64,000 nt of DNA from Thioalkalivibrio sp. AKL19 (GTDB lineage Bacteria > Pseudomonadota > Gammaproteobacteria > Ectothiorhodospirales > Ectothiorhodospiraceae). Below are positions 1 through 8,842 of the stretch, piece after piece. Each line of letters begins with the position of its first letter. Position 1 is the stretch's first letter. The translations under genes were made by a program, and so were the position numbers. The notes under the pieces were generated by a model. The model saw only the letters and a list, made by a program, of their open reading frames with translations, made no database searches and was not told the origin of the DNA. The DNA lies in the NCBI RefSeq assembly GCF_000420165.1, contig NZ_ATUK01000011.1, positions 286,543 through 350,542 of the forward strand, written 5' to 3'.

Positions 1-95
1 AGGGGCATCCCCAGCGCGCTGACCTTGTAGGCGAAGACCCCGAGCCCGATCGCGCTCAGCAGCACGATGAGGATCGGCAGGTGGAAGCGCCTCAC
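1..95 (-). CDS. UUP1-type inactive transglutaminase/7TM membrane protein, N-terminal fragment
   Basis: Only the first ~31 codons are inside the window; the gene continues past position 1. Reading on the minus strand from a GTG at 95, the peptide has one hydrophobic signal-anchor helix followed by a short FAYKVSALGMPL segment, which resembles the N-terminus of UUP1-family proteins (inactive transglutaminase domain fused to seven membrane helices). The start overlaps the stop of the upstream protease gene by four bases (GTGA), so the two are translationally coupled. In other gammaproteobacteria this pair is usually followed by an ATP-grasp glutamate-ligase-like gene, which would lie outside the window. 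The family call rests on a short fragment plus context. Confidence 0.6.
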   Translation of the reverse strand, partial: MRRFHLPILIVLLSAIGLGVFAYKVSALGMP

Positions 96-640
96 TGGTC
101 ATCCGCCGGACAGTCCGGGGCGCGCAGATGTTCCTCCCCGGAGTCCACCAGGATGTGTCCGGCCATGTGGCTGCGCCCGATCAGGGTCTGGTAGGTGAGG
201 GCCGTGCGGTCGATCAGGCTGGTGTCAGCGGTCAGCAGCCGGTCGCCGATGCAGAATTCCATGCGCACCACCGGGCGTTCCTGCGACTCGCCGCTGTGGC
301 GGCGGATGCGCACGATGCGTTCGATCGGGCGTTCCAGGGTGATGCGCGCGTCCTCGTCGTCCGGATCGATGATCTCGAAGCGGATCCAGTCCTCGCCGTC
401 CTTCTCGAAGCGTTCCTTGTTCAGCGCATTCAGGGACGAGGAGGTGGCGCCGGTATCCATGCGTGCCTCCAGCACAACGTCCTCCTCGACGATCTTCACG
501 TTCTCCACCGCGCCCAGAATGGCCATGGAGGGACTCGACTCGTGCGCCATGGCGGATTGCGCGAGGAACACGAATCCAAGCAGCATGGTCGGCAGAAGGG
601 ATTGGGTTAAGCTGGGGCGACGGGCGGCTGGGGCAGTCAC
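92..640 (-). CDS. Retropepsin-like aspartic protease (Zn_protease/RimB family)
   Basis: A 182-residue exported protein of the family annotated as 'ATP-dependent zinc protease' (PF05618), now regarded as retropepsin-like aspartic peptidases. The GTG start at 640 is supported by an AGGAG five bases upstream. Residues ~13-32 form a signal peptide ending in AMA, so the mature protein should be periplasmic. The catalytic DTGA motif lies at residues 62-65, followed by SSSLNA, as expected for a single-domain retropepsin that acts as a dimer. It is coupled by a four-base overlap to a UUP1-type membrane protein. Related clusters have been linked to osmotic responses; a role in peptide or envelope processing here is inferred only. 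The natural substrate is unknown. Confidence 0.8.
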   Translation of the reverse strand: MTAPAARRPSLTQSLLPTMLLGFVFLAQSAMAHESSPSMAILGAVENVKIVEEDVVLEARMDTGATSSSLNALNKERFEKDGEDWIRFEIIDPDDEDARITLERPIERIVRIRRHSGESQERPVVRMEFCIGDRLLTADTSLIDRTALTYQTLIGRSHMAGHILVDSGEEHLRAPDCPADDQ

Positions 641-757
641 GCAGTCTCCTGAAGTTTACAAAACACGGAATGTTAGCTGATCACACTTGCCAGCCCCTGT
701 TAAGGGGTTCACAAACTTCGGGAATGTTCAGGATTCCCGTGGAGTCCGGGAGTTGCC

Positions 758-3130
758 ATGCGCTGGGTAGTCGATCTCGCCGATCTGACCATGAACGATG
801 TCGCGAAGGTGGGCGGCAAGAATGCCTCCCTGGGCGAGCTGCTGGGGCAGCTGGGCGCGGCGGGGGTGCGTGTGCCGGGCGGGTTCGCCACCACCGCGGA
901 TGCCTATCGCGCGTTGCTGGCGAAGGATGGTCTGGACGAACAGATCAAGGCGCGCCTGACGGATCTCGATATCGACGACATCGAGGCCCTGCGGGCGGCC
1001 GGTCGCGAGGTGCGCGGCTGGATCGAGCAGGCCGAACTGCCGGGCGAGCTGGAACAGGCGGTACGCGAGCATTACGCGCAGCTGGGCGATGACGTGCCGG
1101 TCGCCGTGCGTTCGTCGGCCACCGCCGAGGACCTGCCCGAGGCCTCGTTCGCCGGGCAGCAGGAGACCTTCCTCAACGTGCGCGGCATCGACCCCCTGTT
1201 GCAGCGCTTGCGCGAGTGTTTCGCCAGCCTCTACAACGACCGCGCCATTGCCTACCGCGTGCACAACGGCTTTGCGCACGACGAGGTCGCGCTGTCGGCC
1301 GGTATCCAGCGCATGGTGCGCTCGGATGTCGGCGCCAGCGGCGTAATCTTTACCCTGGATACCGAGAGCGGCTTCCGCGACGCGGTGTTCATTACCGGGG
1401 CCTGGGGCCTCGGCGAGACGGTGGTGCAGGGCGCGGTGAATCCCGATGAATACCAGGTCTACAAGCCCGCGCTGGCAGCCGGCAAGCGCGCCATTATCGG
1501 TCGTACGCTGGGCACCAAGGCCGTGCGCATGGTGCTCACCGAGGATGGCACCCACACCGAGGACACCCCCGAGGACCTGCGCCAGCGCTTCTGCCTGTCG
1601 GATGCCGATGCCGAGCAGCTCGGGCGCTACGCGGTGGCCATCGAGCAGCACTACGACCGGCCGATGGACATCGAGTGGGCGCAGGATGGCGAGACCGGCG
1701 AGTTGTTCATTGTCCAGGCCCGCCCGGAGACCGTAGAGAGCCGGGTCGAGCTGGGCGCGGGCGCGCGCTACGAACTGGCGCCGCACGAAGCCGAGCCGCT
1801 GGTCACCGGCCGGGCGATCGGCTCGAAGGTGGGGGCCGGTATCGTGCGCGTGCTGGATTCGCCGGATGCGATGCACACCATGAAGGAAGGCGACATTCTG
1901 GTCGCGGACATGACCGACCCCGACTGGGAGCCGGTGATGAAGCGCTCGGCCGCGATCGTGACCAATCGTGGAGGACGCACCTGCCACGCGGCGATCATCG
2001 CCCGCGAGATGGGCATCCCGGCGGTGGTGGGTTGCGGCGATGCCACCGAGGTGCTCTCCGATGGCATGGAGGCGACTGTCTCCTGCGCCGAGGGGGATGA
2101 CGGCCACGTGTACCCCGGCACGCTGGAGTACACGGTCAAAAAGACCGATATCGGCGAATTGCCGGAGCTGCCGGTCAAGCTGATGCTGAATGTGGCCAAC
2201 CCCGGGCGGGCCTACGCCTTTTCGCAACTGCCACACGCGGGGATCGGTCTGGCCCGGCTGGAGTTCATCATTAACGGCACCATCGGCGTGCACCCGCTGG
2301 CGCTGCTGGACTATGCCGAGGACCCGAACCGCCTCGAGCCCGAGGTGCAGGAGCAGATTGCCGAACGCCTGCGCGGCTTTGACGACGGCCCGCGCGAATT
2401 CTTCGTGCGCAAGCTGTCCGAGGGCATCGCGACGCTGGCGGCGGCCTTCGCGCCGGAGCCCGTGATCGTGCGCCTGTCGGACTTCAAGTCCAACGAGTAC
2501 GCCCACCTGCTCGGCGGCGTCGGGTACGAACCGCAGGAAGAGAACCCGATGCTGGGCTTTCGCGGGGCCTCGCGCTATCGCTCGGAGACCTTCCGCCCGG
2601 CGTTCGCGATGGAGTGCGAGGCATTGCGCCGGGTGCGCGACGACATGGGGCTGGACAACGTGCAGGTCATGGTCCCGTTCGTGCGCACCCTCGCCGAGGC
2701 CGAGGACGTGATCCGGGTGCTGGGCGAGGAAGGCCTGCGGCGCGGCGAGAACGGTCTGAAGGTCGTAATGATGTGCGAGATCCCGTCCAATGCGCTGCTG
2801 GCCGCGCGCTTTCTCGAGCACTTCGACGGGTTCTCCATCGGCTCCAACGACCTGACCCAGCTGACCCTGGGGGTCGACCGCGATTCGGGCCTGGTGGCGG
2901 ATTCCTTCGACGAGCGCAACGATGCCGTCAAGGCGCTGCTGAGCATGGCGATCCGGGCGGCCCGGCGGGCCGGCAAGTACGTCGGGATCTGTGGTCAGGC
3001 CCCCTCCGACTATCCGGAGCTGGCGGTCTGGCTGATGAACGAGGGCATCGAGTCGCTTTCACTGAACCCCGATTCGCTGCTGTCCACCTGGGAGCAGCTC
3101 GCTCGGGTGCGGGATTCCGGCGATGACTGA
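758..3130 (+). CDS. ppsA: Phosphoenolpyruvate synthase
   Basis: Makes phosphoenolpyruvate from pyruvate and ATP, releasing AMP and phosphate, for gluconeogenesis; cytoplasmic. The 790 residues match the family's usual length. An N-terminal ATP-grasp nucleotidyl domain (about residues 1-340, with the conserved [18 protein letters not shown] segment) is followed by the swivelling phosphohistidine domain, with the catalytic His410 in GGRTCHAAI, and a C-terminal PEP-binding TIM barrel ending with [16 protein letters not shown] and the Cys of ICGQAPSD. The ATG at 758 gives the expected N-terminus (MRWVVDL). The next gene, overlapping by eight bases, encodes its dedicated regulator, which supports the assignment over pyruvate phosphate dikinase. 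Confidence 0.96.
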   Translation: MRWVVDLADLTMNDVAKVGGKNASLGELLGQLGAAGVRVPGGFATTADAYRALLAKDGLDEQIKARLTDLDIDDIEALRAAGREVRGWIEQAELPGELEQAVREHYAQLGDDVPVAVRSSATAEDLPEASFAGQQETFLNVRGIDPLLQRLRECFASLYNDRAIAYRVHNGFAHDEVALSAGIQRMVRSDVGASGVIFTLDTESGFRDAVFITGAWGLGETVVQGAVNPDEYQVYKPALAAGKRAIIGRTLGTKAVRMVLTEDGTHTEDTPEDLRQRFCLSDADAEQLGRYAVAIEQHYDRPMDIEWAQDGETGELFIVQARPETVESRVELGAGARYELAPHEAEPLVTGRAIGSKVGAGIVRVLDSPDAMHTMKEGDILVADMTDPDWEPVMKRSAAIVTNRGGRTCHAAIIAREMGIPAVVGCGDATEVLSDGMEATVSCAEGDDGHVYPGTLEYTVKKTDIGELPELPVKLMLNVANPGRAYAFSQLPHAGIGLARLEFIINGTIGVHPLALLDYAEDPNRLEPEVQEQIAERLRGFDDGPREFFVRKLSEGIATLAAAFAPEPVIVRLSDFKSNEYAHLLGGVGYEPQEENPMLGFRGASRYRSETFRPAFAMECEALRRVRDDMGLDNVQVMVPFVRTLAEAEDVIRVLGEEGLRRGENGLKVVMMCEIPSNALLAARFLEHFDGFSIGSNDLTQLTLGVDRDSGLVADSFDERNDAVKALLSMAIRAARRAGKYVGICGQAPSDYPELAVWLMNEGIESLSLNPDSLLSTWEQLARVRDSGDD

Positions 3131-3953
3131 GGCCGTCGTCACGTGCCCGCAGGTCTACCTGGTCTCGGACGGGACCGGGATCACCGCGGAGACGCTGGCG
3201 CGTTCGCTGTTTACCCAGTTTCCGGGGGTCGACCCCGCGTGGCACCGCCTGCCCTTCGTGCAGACCCCCGGCCGCCTGGCCGGCGTGTTCGCCCGGGCCG
3301 CAGCCGGTCCCCAGCCCGCTCTGGTCGTGGCGACCCTGGCCAACGCCGATCTGCGGGCCGATCTGCGGCACAGCCCGGTGCCGGTGATCGATGTGTTCGG
3401 CGAGCAGGTGGAACGGCTGGAGAACCTCCTGGGGGTGACGGCGCAGTCGGTGTCCGGGCGCGCCCACGGCATGGGCGACGTCACCCGCTACGACCGGCGC
3501 ATCGAGGCCCTGAACTACACCCTCGCCCATGACGATGGCCTGGCGATCCAGGATCTGTCGGTGGCCGACGTGGTGTTGCTGGGGGCCTCGCGTTCCGGCA
3601 AGACGCCCACCAGCCTCTACCTGGCCATGAACTACGGGTTGTTCGCGGCGAACTACCCGCTGGTACCGGAGGACCTGCGCCAGGGCGACATCCCGCACAT
3701 GCCCGAGGGGCTGCGCGGCCTGGGCGGGCGCCTGGTGGGACTCACGATCACGCCCCAGCGCCTGGCGCAGATCCGCGAGGGCCGGCGGCCGGACAGCCGC
3801 TACGCCAGTCTGGCCCAGTGCCGGGCCGAGTGCGTGGCGATCCAGGAGTTCTTCGACATCTGGCGTATCCCGCATCTGGATGTGACCGAGCTGTCGATCG
3901 AGGAGATCGCTACCCGGGTGCGCGACTGCATGGACGCCCGCCCCGGCGCCTGA
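3123..3953 (+). CDS. ppsR: PEP synthase regulatory protein (bifunctional kinase/pyrophosphorylase)
   Basis: A 276-residue DUF299 family protein that inactivates PEP synthase by ADP-dependent phosphorylation of a threonine beside the catalytic histidine, and reactivates it by phosphate-dependent dephosphorylation. The typical N-terminal [17 protein letters not shown] motif is present at residues 10-26, and the P-loop [11 protein letters not shown] is at about 155-165. Its ATG lies inside the end of ppsA (eight-base overlap), so the enzyme and its modifier are probably co-translated in fixed ratio. Length and motif order are normal. This pairing is standard in gammaproteobacteria that have PpsA. 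Confidence 0.95.
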   Translation: MTEAVVTCPQVYLVSDGTGITAETLARSLFTQFPGVDPAWHRLPFVQTPGRLAGVFARAAAGPQPALVVATLANADLRADLRHSPVPVIDVFGEQVERLENLLGVTAQSVSGRAHGMGDVTRYDRRIEALNYTLAHDDGLAIQDLSVADVVLLGASRSGKTPTSLYLAMNYGLFAANYPLVPEDLRQGDIPHMPEGLRGLGGRLVGLTITPQRLAQIREGRRPDSRYASLAQCRAECVAIQEFFDIWRIPHLDVTELSIEEIATRVRDCMDARPGA

Positions 3954-4047
3954 GGGCACGGGACGCGGCCGGCCGCGTCGCGGCTTGGCATCCCGCCGGG
4001 CTTGCCGGAGAATGGGCGGCTGACCCGCCGCACTCCAAGGAGCCCGC

Positions 4048-4611
4048 ATGCCCGCCGCCGGAACCGGACAAGAGATCGCCATCTTTCTCGTCAGCGTTGT
4101 CTTCGGGATCTACATCATCCTGCTGATCCTGCGCACGATCTTCGGCCTGGTGCGGGCCGACTACTACAACCCGATCTCGCAGACCATCGTGATGCTCACC
4201 GACCCGCCGTTGAGGGTGCTGCGGCCCGTGATCCCGTCGGTCGGGCGCGTCGACCTGGCCGCGATTGTGCTGATGATCGTGCTCAAGTTCATCGAGATCT
4301 GGCTGCGCGTGCTCATCGTGGGCGTGGATGTCGGGGTCGGGCTTATCCTCGCCGTGACGATCCGCGAACTACTGACCACGGTGATCTGGGTGTTCATCAT
4401 CGCGTTGATCGTGGAGGTGGTGATGAGCTGGATCCAGGCTGGGGGTGGCGGCGCCGCCAACAACCCCATCATGCGTCTGGCCGGGGCGGTGAACCGCCCC
4501 ATCCTTGGCCCGCTGCGCCGGGCCCTGCCCAACACCGGTGCGATCGATTTTTCGCCAATGATCGCCCTGGTCGGGCTTTATATCCTGCTGATTATCGTGC
4601 GCTCTTTCTGA
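4048..4611 (+). CDS. YggT family membrane protein
   Basis: A 187-residue integral membrane protein with two copies of the YGGT module, each a hydrophobic helix followed by an amphipathic segment (roughly residues 10-60 and 105-187). The second copy contains NPIMRLAGAVNRPILGPLRR and IDFSPMIALVGLYILL, both typical of the family. An AAGGAG stands seven bases before the ATG. YggT proteins are often found next to proC and yggS and are linked to osmotic or cation stress and, in other lineages, to cell division or chloroplast cofactor assembly. Here the usual neighbours are absent: the gene follows ppsR after 94 bases. The molecular role is not established. Confidence 0.85.
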   Translation: MPAAGTGQEIAIFLVSVVFGIYIILLILRTIFGLVRADYYNPISQTIVMLTDPPLRVLRPVIPSVGRVDLAAIVLMIVLKFIEIWLRVLIVGVDVGVGLILAVTIRELLTTVIWVFIIALIVEVVMSWIQAGGGGAANNPIMRLAGAVNRPILGPLRRALPNTGAIDFSPMIALVGLYILLIIVRSF

Positions 4612-4749
4612 GCCCCGTCCGCGCCGCCGGCGCGGCCGGTCGTTTCCCCCGTTTCATCGGACGCAAAAGCGGCTAGACTCGAAGACAGGGGTGCCTGGGT
4701 GTGTGCCGCCGCAGGGCCCCGCTTTCCCAACCAGGCAAAGGAGTCATCC

Positions 4750-5202
4750 ATGGCAAGAGTGCATCGGGTCATTTCCGGCTTTCTCGTCGCGTTGGCGGCG
4801 GTCGCTCTCGGCAGCTCGATTGCATCCGCCAACGAGGCGGAGTTCGACAATTACGTCGTCCACTACAACGTGATCAATACCACCTTCCTGTCCCCGGAGG
4901 TCGCGCGGGCCTACGACGTGCGGCGCAGTTCCAACCGGGCGATGGTCAACGTCAGCGTCATGGAGCGTGGTGACAACGGCCTGCAGGCGGTGTCCGCCGA
5001 GGTGACGGGGTCGGCCACCAACCTGAACGACCAGATGCGCAACCTGCGTTTCCGCGAGATCCAGGACGGTGATGCGATCTACTTCCTCTCCGAGGTGACG
5101 GTGCGCAGCGGAGAGACCCTCGAATTTGCGATCGATGTCGCCCCGGCGGGCAGTGAACGCGTGCTGCCGGTACGCTTCTCGCGCGACTTTTTCGTGGACT
5201 GA
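4750..5202 (+). CDS. DUF4426 domain periplasmic protein
   Basis: A 150-residue exported protein. The ATG at 4750 is preferred to upstream in-frame starts because AAGGAG sits at 4738-4743 and because it opens a clean signal peptide ending near SIASANEA. The mature part has the DUF4426 pattern: FDNYVVHYNVINTTFLSPEVA, then RSSNRAMVNVSV, a beta-rich body and a C-terminal PVRFSRDFFVD. The family is mainly gammaproteobacterial and of unknown function; an immunoglobulin-like fold has been suggested. No partner gene is evident: YggT lies 138 bases upstream and the next gene is convergent. Confidence 0.85.
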   Translation: MARVHRVISGFLVALAAVALGSSIASANEAEFDNYVVHYNVINTTFLSPEVARAYDVRRSSNRAMVNVSVMERGDNGLQAVSAEVTGSATNLNDQMRNLRFREIQDGDAIYFLSEVTVRSGETLEFAIDVAPAGSERVLPVRFSRDFFVD

Positions 5203-5228
5203 GCGCGCTTCGAATCCCTGTAACGGAA

Positions 5229-5250
5229 GCCCCGTCCGAGCGGGCGGGGC
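5229..5250. terminator. Hairpin between convergent genes, possible bidirectional terminator
   Basis: A nine-base-pair stem (5229-5237 with 5242-5250, one G-T wobble) closes a four-base GAGC loop exactly between the stops of two convergent genes (5202 and 5252). There is no clear T run on the plus strand; the minus-strand continuation is only mildly T-rich. It is best read as an mRNA 3' end structure of uncertain efficiency. Confidence 0.4.
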
Positions 5251-5251
5251 A

Positions 5252-5914
5252 TCACATGAACACGCTCAGCAGCATCCACGCGCCATACATGGCGACCCCG
5301 CCGCCGGCGACCCGGCGGACCCAGGGGCGGCGCACGAAGGCCGCCAGCCGCGCGGCGAAGACCCCCATCAGCAGCAGGTTCGGCAGTGTGCCCAGGGCGA
5401 AGGCGCCCATCAGGGCGGCGCCTTCCAGCGCTCCGCCGGCGCCGAGGGACCAGGCCAGCACGCTGTAGACCAGTCCGCAGGGCAGCCAGCCCCACAGGCC
5501 GCCGACCATCAGCGCCTGGCCCGCGTGACGCACCGGCAGAAAGCGACGCCCCAGTGGCTCGATGCGGCGCCAAAGCACCCCGCCGGCCTGTTCCAGGCGG
5601 GCCAGGACCGGCCACCAGCCGGCAAGATAGAACCCCAGCAGGATCAGGAATATCGCGGCAAAGCCCTGAAGGATCGCCTGGCCGGCCGGCAATCCGCCGA
5701 GGAGACTCGCCCCCAGCCAGCCGGCCAGCGCCCCGGCGATGACGTAGCTCGCCATGCGCCCGAGGTTGTAGGCCAGCAGCAGATCCAGGCCCGGCCCGCG
5801 CCGGTCGTGGCCCATGGAAATCGCACCGACGATGCCGCCACACATCCCCAGGCAGTGAACCCCGCCGAGGATACCCACGGCGAGGGCGGCCAGCAGGGTG
5901 CCCGGGTCACCCAT
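5252..5914 (-). CDS. Sulfite exporter TauE/SafE-like (DsbD-2 type) membrane protein
   Basis: A 220-residue polytopic membrane protein with six predicted helices. The N-terminal GGVHCLGMCGGIVGAIS motif (about residues 17-33) identifies the DsbD_2/UreH-like group, commonly annotated as sulfite exporter TauE/SafE family. This group often sits by cytochrome oxidase assembly genes (CcoI/CcoS) and is thought to move copper or reducing equivalents across the membrane. No such neighbours occur here, so the transported species cannot be stated. The paired cysteines in HCxGMCGG could bind metal or exchange thiols. Translation starts at ATG 5914. Confidence 0.75.
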   Translation of the reverse strand: MGDPGTLLAALAVGILGGVHCLGMCGGIVGAISMGHDRRGPGLDLLLAYNLGRMASYVIAGALAGWLGASLLGGLPAGQAILQGFAAIFLILLGFYLAGWWPVLARLEQAGGVLWRRIEPLGRRFLPVRHAGQALMVGGLWGWLPCGLVYSVLAWSLGAGGALEGAALMGAFALGTLPNLLLMGVFAARLAAFVRRPWVRRVAGGGVAMYGAWMLLSVFM

Positions 5915-5940
5915 CCGTGGTGCCCTTCAGGCCGCCGTGC

Positions 5941-6414
5941 CTAGCTGGGGTCGGCCGCATCGCCCAGGACCTCGTGCTTGGTTCGGATGAAGGTGGAATG
6001 GGGCACGTAGAGCAGATCCGCCAGATGCCGGATCACGGCCTCCTGGCGCTTGTGCAGGTCACGATTGGCCCACGCGGCGCGCCACAGGGCGCGCATGATG
6101 TCGGCCTTCTGCGCGGCGTCGAAGGCGGCGTTCACTTCGCGCACCATCGGGTGGATGGAGATCAGTTCGTCGCTTTCCTCCCGGGCGATCTCCAGCATCG
6201 CATTGGCGGTGTCGGCATCCAGCCGGAACAGGTCGACCAGGCTGGCGCGTACCGACTCGAGTTCCTCCGCGTGCAGCTGGAAGTCGGCCCGGCAGACCTC
6301 CATGATCAGCGCCGCGGCGGCGCGCTGCAGGCGCTCCCCGGGGTCGCCCTCGGCGCGGTCGCTGCGTTCGGCGCCGAGCAGGCGCTGCCAGTGGCTGCGT
6401 AGTTGTTCGATCAC
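5941..6414 (-). CDS. TerB-family protein (tellurite resistance TerB-like)
   Basis: A 157-residue soluble, mostly helical protein of the TerB family. I chose the GTG at 6414 (reading VIEQLRSHW...) because GGAG lies about eight bases upstream and because longer starts would run into the divergent gene that begins at 6467. The family signature includes the acidic helix RADFQLHAEELESVRASL and the later HPMVREVNAAFD and RDLHKRQEAVIRHLADLLYVPHS. Stand-alone TerB proteins are widespread, bind divalent metal in some cases, and are not proof of tellurite resistance. The 52-base divergent gap must hold promoters for this gene and the QueC-like gene. Confidence 0.8.
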   Translation of the reverse strand: MIEQLRSHWQRLLGAERSDRAEGDPGERLQRAAAALIMEVCRADFQLHAEELESVRASLVDLFRLDADTANAMLEIAREESDELISIHPMVREVNAAFDAAQKADIMRALWRAAWANRDLHKRQEAVIRHLADLLYVPHSTFIRTKHEVLGDAADPS

Positions 6415-6466
6415 GTCTTGGTCTCCGTGGTGTTGCGCTGCGCGGGGCATTGCGTATGGTGCCCGA

Positions 6467-7108
6467 ATGGAACCTGTCCGGCCCGAATCCCCCGATCTGC
6501 TCCTGCTCTCCGGCGGCATCGAAAGCAGCGCCTTGCTGGCGCAGCGGCATGCCGCCGGCCAGTCCATGCGCGCCGTCTGGGTCGACTACGGGCAGCGCAA
6601 TGCCGCGCGCGAATGGACCGCGGTGGAGCACCTGTCGGCGGTCTACGGTTGTGCCCCCATCGCGCTGGATCTCCAGTCCCTGCGCACGGCCTTCACCCGC
6701 CGCAACGACTGGGTCGGGCACGTGCCGCTGCCCCAGCGCAATCTGCTGGTGCTGGCGCTGGCGGTCAACCTGGCCGCGCATCACCGGGCCGGACGCATCC
6801 TGCTGGCCTTGAATCGCGAGGACCAGGGGCACGGTCCGGGCTCGCAGCCCGGGTTCGTGCAGCAGGTCTCGACGCTGGCGACGACCCTGGTGCCGGGGCT
6901 GCGGGTCGAGGCGCCGCTGATCGGGCAGTCCAAGGCGGAGATCATCGCGGCGACGGATCCGCTGGGGATCGACTGGGGCCGCACCTGGAGCTGCCTTCTG
7001 GCACAATCCCGCCAGTGCGGGCGCTGTCCGCAGTGCAAGGCCCGGCGGGCCGCGTTCGCCGCGGCCGGCATCCCCGACCCGACCGACTACCGCGAAGCGC
7101 CCCGATGA
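6467..7108 (+). CDS. QueC-like PP-loop ATPase (7-cyano-7-deazaguanine synthase family)
   Basis: A 213-residue PP-loop ATP pyrophosphatase. The N-terminal nucleotide-binding motif reads SGGIESS (residues 15-21), so the usual Asp of SGGxDS is Glu. The C-terminus carries four cysteines (176, 184, 187, 190) in the CGRCPQC arrangement that binds zinc in QueC. QueC converts 7-carboxy-7-deazaguanine and ammonia to preQ0 for queuosine. No queD, queE or queF gene is nearby, and the D-to-E change separates it from canonical QueC, so it may be a divergent paralogue acting on another substrate. The next gene starts within its stop codon (ATGA). Confidence 0.7.
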   Translation: MEPVRPESPDLLLLSGGIESSALLAQRHAAGQSMRAVWVDYGQRNAAREWTAVEHLSAVYGCAPIALDLQSLRTAFTRRNDWVGHVPLPQRNLLVLALAVNLAAHHRAGRILLALNREDQGHGPGSQPGFVQQVSTLATTLVPGLRVEAPLIGQSKAEIIAATDPLGIDWGRTWSCLLAQSRQCGRCPQCKARRAAFAAAGIPDPTDYREAPR

Positions 7109-7344
7109 CCGATTCCGCCATTCCCCGTCATGTGTCCGAACGCCTGGAGATCGCCATCCTCACTGGCGAGACCCTGCAACTCAATTGGGCCGAGCCGGCT
7201 TCCAGCCAGGCATGGTGGGGCAAGGTGACCCCGCGCGAGCTGCGCGAGGCGGACGGGTATCACTGGCTAGACGGCGAGTGCGAGGGGCGGCCGGTGCAGA
7301 TCCGTCTGGATCTGATCCGCAACCTGCCGACCCCGGTCAAGTAG
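7105..7344 (+). CDS. Small hypothetical protein, possibly Rof-like
   Basis: A 79-residue soluble protein coupled by an ATGA overlap to the QueC-like gene. The pattern LEIAILTGETLQLNW ... YHWLDGECEGRPVQIRLDLIRNL resembles the beta-barrel layout of Rof/YaeO (Rho-binding antiterminator), where a short charged lead is followed by strands ending in an LRLDKI-type motif. This resemblance is weak and was judged by eye only. The coupling to a PP-loop enzyme is the stronger clue that it is a real gene. It runs convergently eight bases into the end of the nucleotidase gene. Confidence 0.6.
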   Translation: MTDSAIPRHVSERLEIAILTGETLQLNWAEPASSQAWWGKVTPRELREADGYHWLDGECEGRPVQIRLDLIRNLPTPVK

Positions 7345-8095
7345 CCGCCGGACCCCCTCCCGCCGTGCCGCTCGTCGCGGGCAGGCCGGGCAGCAGGTTC
7401 GCGAGCGACTCCAGCAGCAGGAATTCCTCGGAACGCACGGGTTCGCCGCGCTCGTCCGGGTAGCGCATACCGCGCAACTCGGTGATCCCCGCCGTGGCGG
7501 CGCTGGCCAGCGCCAGCAGGTTGTCGTCCACCAGCAGGGTCCGCGCGGGATCGTACGGCGCGACCCGCTGCAAACGTTCCCAGAACGCGGCATCTTCCTT
7601 GGCGCAGTCGAGGTCGTGGGCGGAGACGATGGTGTCCAGGCGGTCACCGATACGGGTGAGCTGGTGCTTGAAGGCGTAGACCTGCGGGTGGGCGTTGGTG
7701 ACCAGCACCCGCCGCCGGCCCGCCATTTGCAAGGCATCGAGGACCTGATCGGCATGCGGTTTCAGAGCGATGTGATGGGCCAGTTCGCGCTTCAGTCCGA
7801 GGATGTCGAGGCCGGTGAAGCGGGTCCAGTGGTCCACGCAGTACCATTCCAGCTTGCCGCGTACCCGCTGCATCTCGTCCTCCAGCCGGCGGCGCGCGCA
7901 TTCCGGGTCGTCCGGGTGGCAGCGGATGTACTCCTGCGGGATCAGCTCGCGCCAGAAGCGGTTGTCGAAGTGCAGGTCCAGCAGCGTACCGTCCATGTCG
8001 AACAGAACGGTGTCGATTCGGGCCCAGTCCACCGCGAGTGCGGGGGTGTGCGGATTTTTTTCGGGATCTTGCAGGTCCACAGCTGACGGCAACAT
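7337..8095 (-). CDS. yrfG: HAD-family GMP/IMP nucleotidase (YrfG-like)
   Basis: A 252-residue haloacid dehalogenase-superfamily phosphatase. The nucleophile motif DMDGTLLD begins at residue 33, the Thr/Asn of motif II is in RRVLVTNAHP, and the metal-binding motif is LLVDDNLLAL. The segment LDLHFDNRFWRELIPQEY after motif I and the helical cap match YrfG, which in E. coli removes phosphate from GMP and IMP. The ATG at 8095 lacks a strong ribosome site, and an N-terminal tail of ~25 residues precedes the fold, so a slightly shorter product is possible. Its 3' end overlaps the convergent small gene by eight bases. Confidence 0.82.
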   Translation of the reverse strand: MLPSAVDLQDPEKNPHTPALAVDWARIDTVLFDMDGTLLDLHFDNRFWRELIPQEYIRCHPDDPECARRRLEDEMQRVRGKLEWYCVDHWTRFTGLDILGLKRELAHHIALKPHADQVLDALQMAGRRRVLVTNAHPQVYAFKHQLTRIGDRLDTIVSAHDLDCAKEDAAFWERLQRVAPYDPARTLLVDDNLLALASAATAGITELRGMRYPDERGEPVRSEEFLLLESLANLLPGLPATSGTAGGGPAAT

Positions 8096-8112
8096 GAAAG
8101 AGGGTGATGACG

Positions 8113-8826
8113 ATGACCCCCATGGTACCCCAATCGCGGTTTCTGCCCGCGCCCTTGTTCCTCGCGCTCCTGACCCTGCCACTGGCGGCGCAGGGGATGG
8201 ACCCTGGCGACCCGGACTACGATCCGCTGGAGGATGATTCCCTGTGGGGCGAGACGGTCTCCCCGGACCAGACCCAGACCACCAGTCCGGAGCTGACCTT
8301 CCTGCTGGAGGAACCGGACCGGACCCCGCATCACCACCAGAACCAGATCCGCATCACGCAGTCCTCGCTGGAGGATGGCTGGGCCGATCTGCGCCAGTGC
8401 CACAACGACGTGGCGGCCATTCGGCGCATGGTCATTGTGTACAATGAAGCCGTCATCGACGAGCTTCAGGTCGAGTCCACCCGCAACATCGAATCCGCGC
8501 GCGCCGAAGGCGATCGCGTGGACCTGCGCGGGGTGCAAGAGGACGCCGAGGTCTGCGTGACGGCGCGCATGAAGATCGTCGAAGACGAAGGGGATGGCGT
8601 CTACCGCCTGGAGAACGGGCCGTTCGTGCGCCGCTTCCTGGATGGCTACTTCCCGATGCGCGTCACCATGGCCGTGAGCTGGGGCGATCTTGACCTGCGT
8701 CTGGCGGAGACCGATCCGGCCGACCAGGAGGGGTTCGAGGTGGTCACCTCCGATCATGGCTTCATGTTCGACACCCTGTTCGAGGGCGAACTGCGTACTC
8801 TGGTGCGGCTACGCAACAGCCACTGA
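8113..8826 (+). CDS. Uncharacterised secreted protein
   Basis: A 237-residue exported protein that I do not recognise. Of the clustered starts (GTG 8104, ATG 8107, ATG 8113) the last is best placed relative to GAGGG at 8100-8104. A signal peptide ending near LAAQG is followed by a very acidic, Pro-rich stretch, then a folded region with NQIRITQSSLEDGWADLRQCHNDVAAI, two cysteines about 50 residues apart and a C-terminal beta-rich part ending in ELRTLVRLRNSH. The cysteines could form a disulfide. nudE follows 16 bases downstream on the same strand, so they are probably cotranscribed, although no functional link is obvious. Confidence 0.7.
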   Translation: MTPMVPQSRFLPAPLFLALLTLPLAAQGMDPGDPDYDPLEDDSLWGETVSPDQTQTTSPELTFLLEEPDRTPHHHQNQIRITQSSLEDGWADLRQCHNDVAAIRRMVIVYNEAVIDELQVESTRNIESARAEGDRVDLRGVQEDAEVCVTARMKIVEDEGDGVYRLENGPFVRRFLDGYFPMRVTMAVSWGDLDLRLAETDPADQEGFEVVTSDHGFMFDTLFEGELRTLVRLRNSH

Positions 8827-8842
8827 CCGCCCGGGAGGGCGC

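Noticed and set aside
728..2821. A 697-codon open frame opposite ppsA
   Set aside because: This is another antisense shadow in GC-rich DNA with no ribosome site and no domain.
5941..6414. A tellurite-resistance island
   Set aside because: A lone TerB-domain protein is widespread; no terACDEZ genes are nearby.
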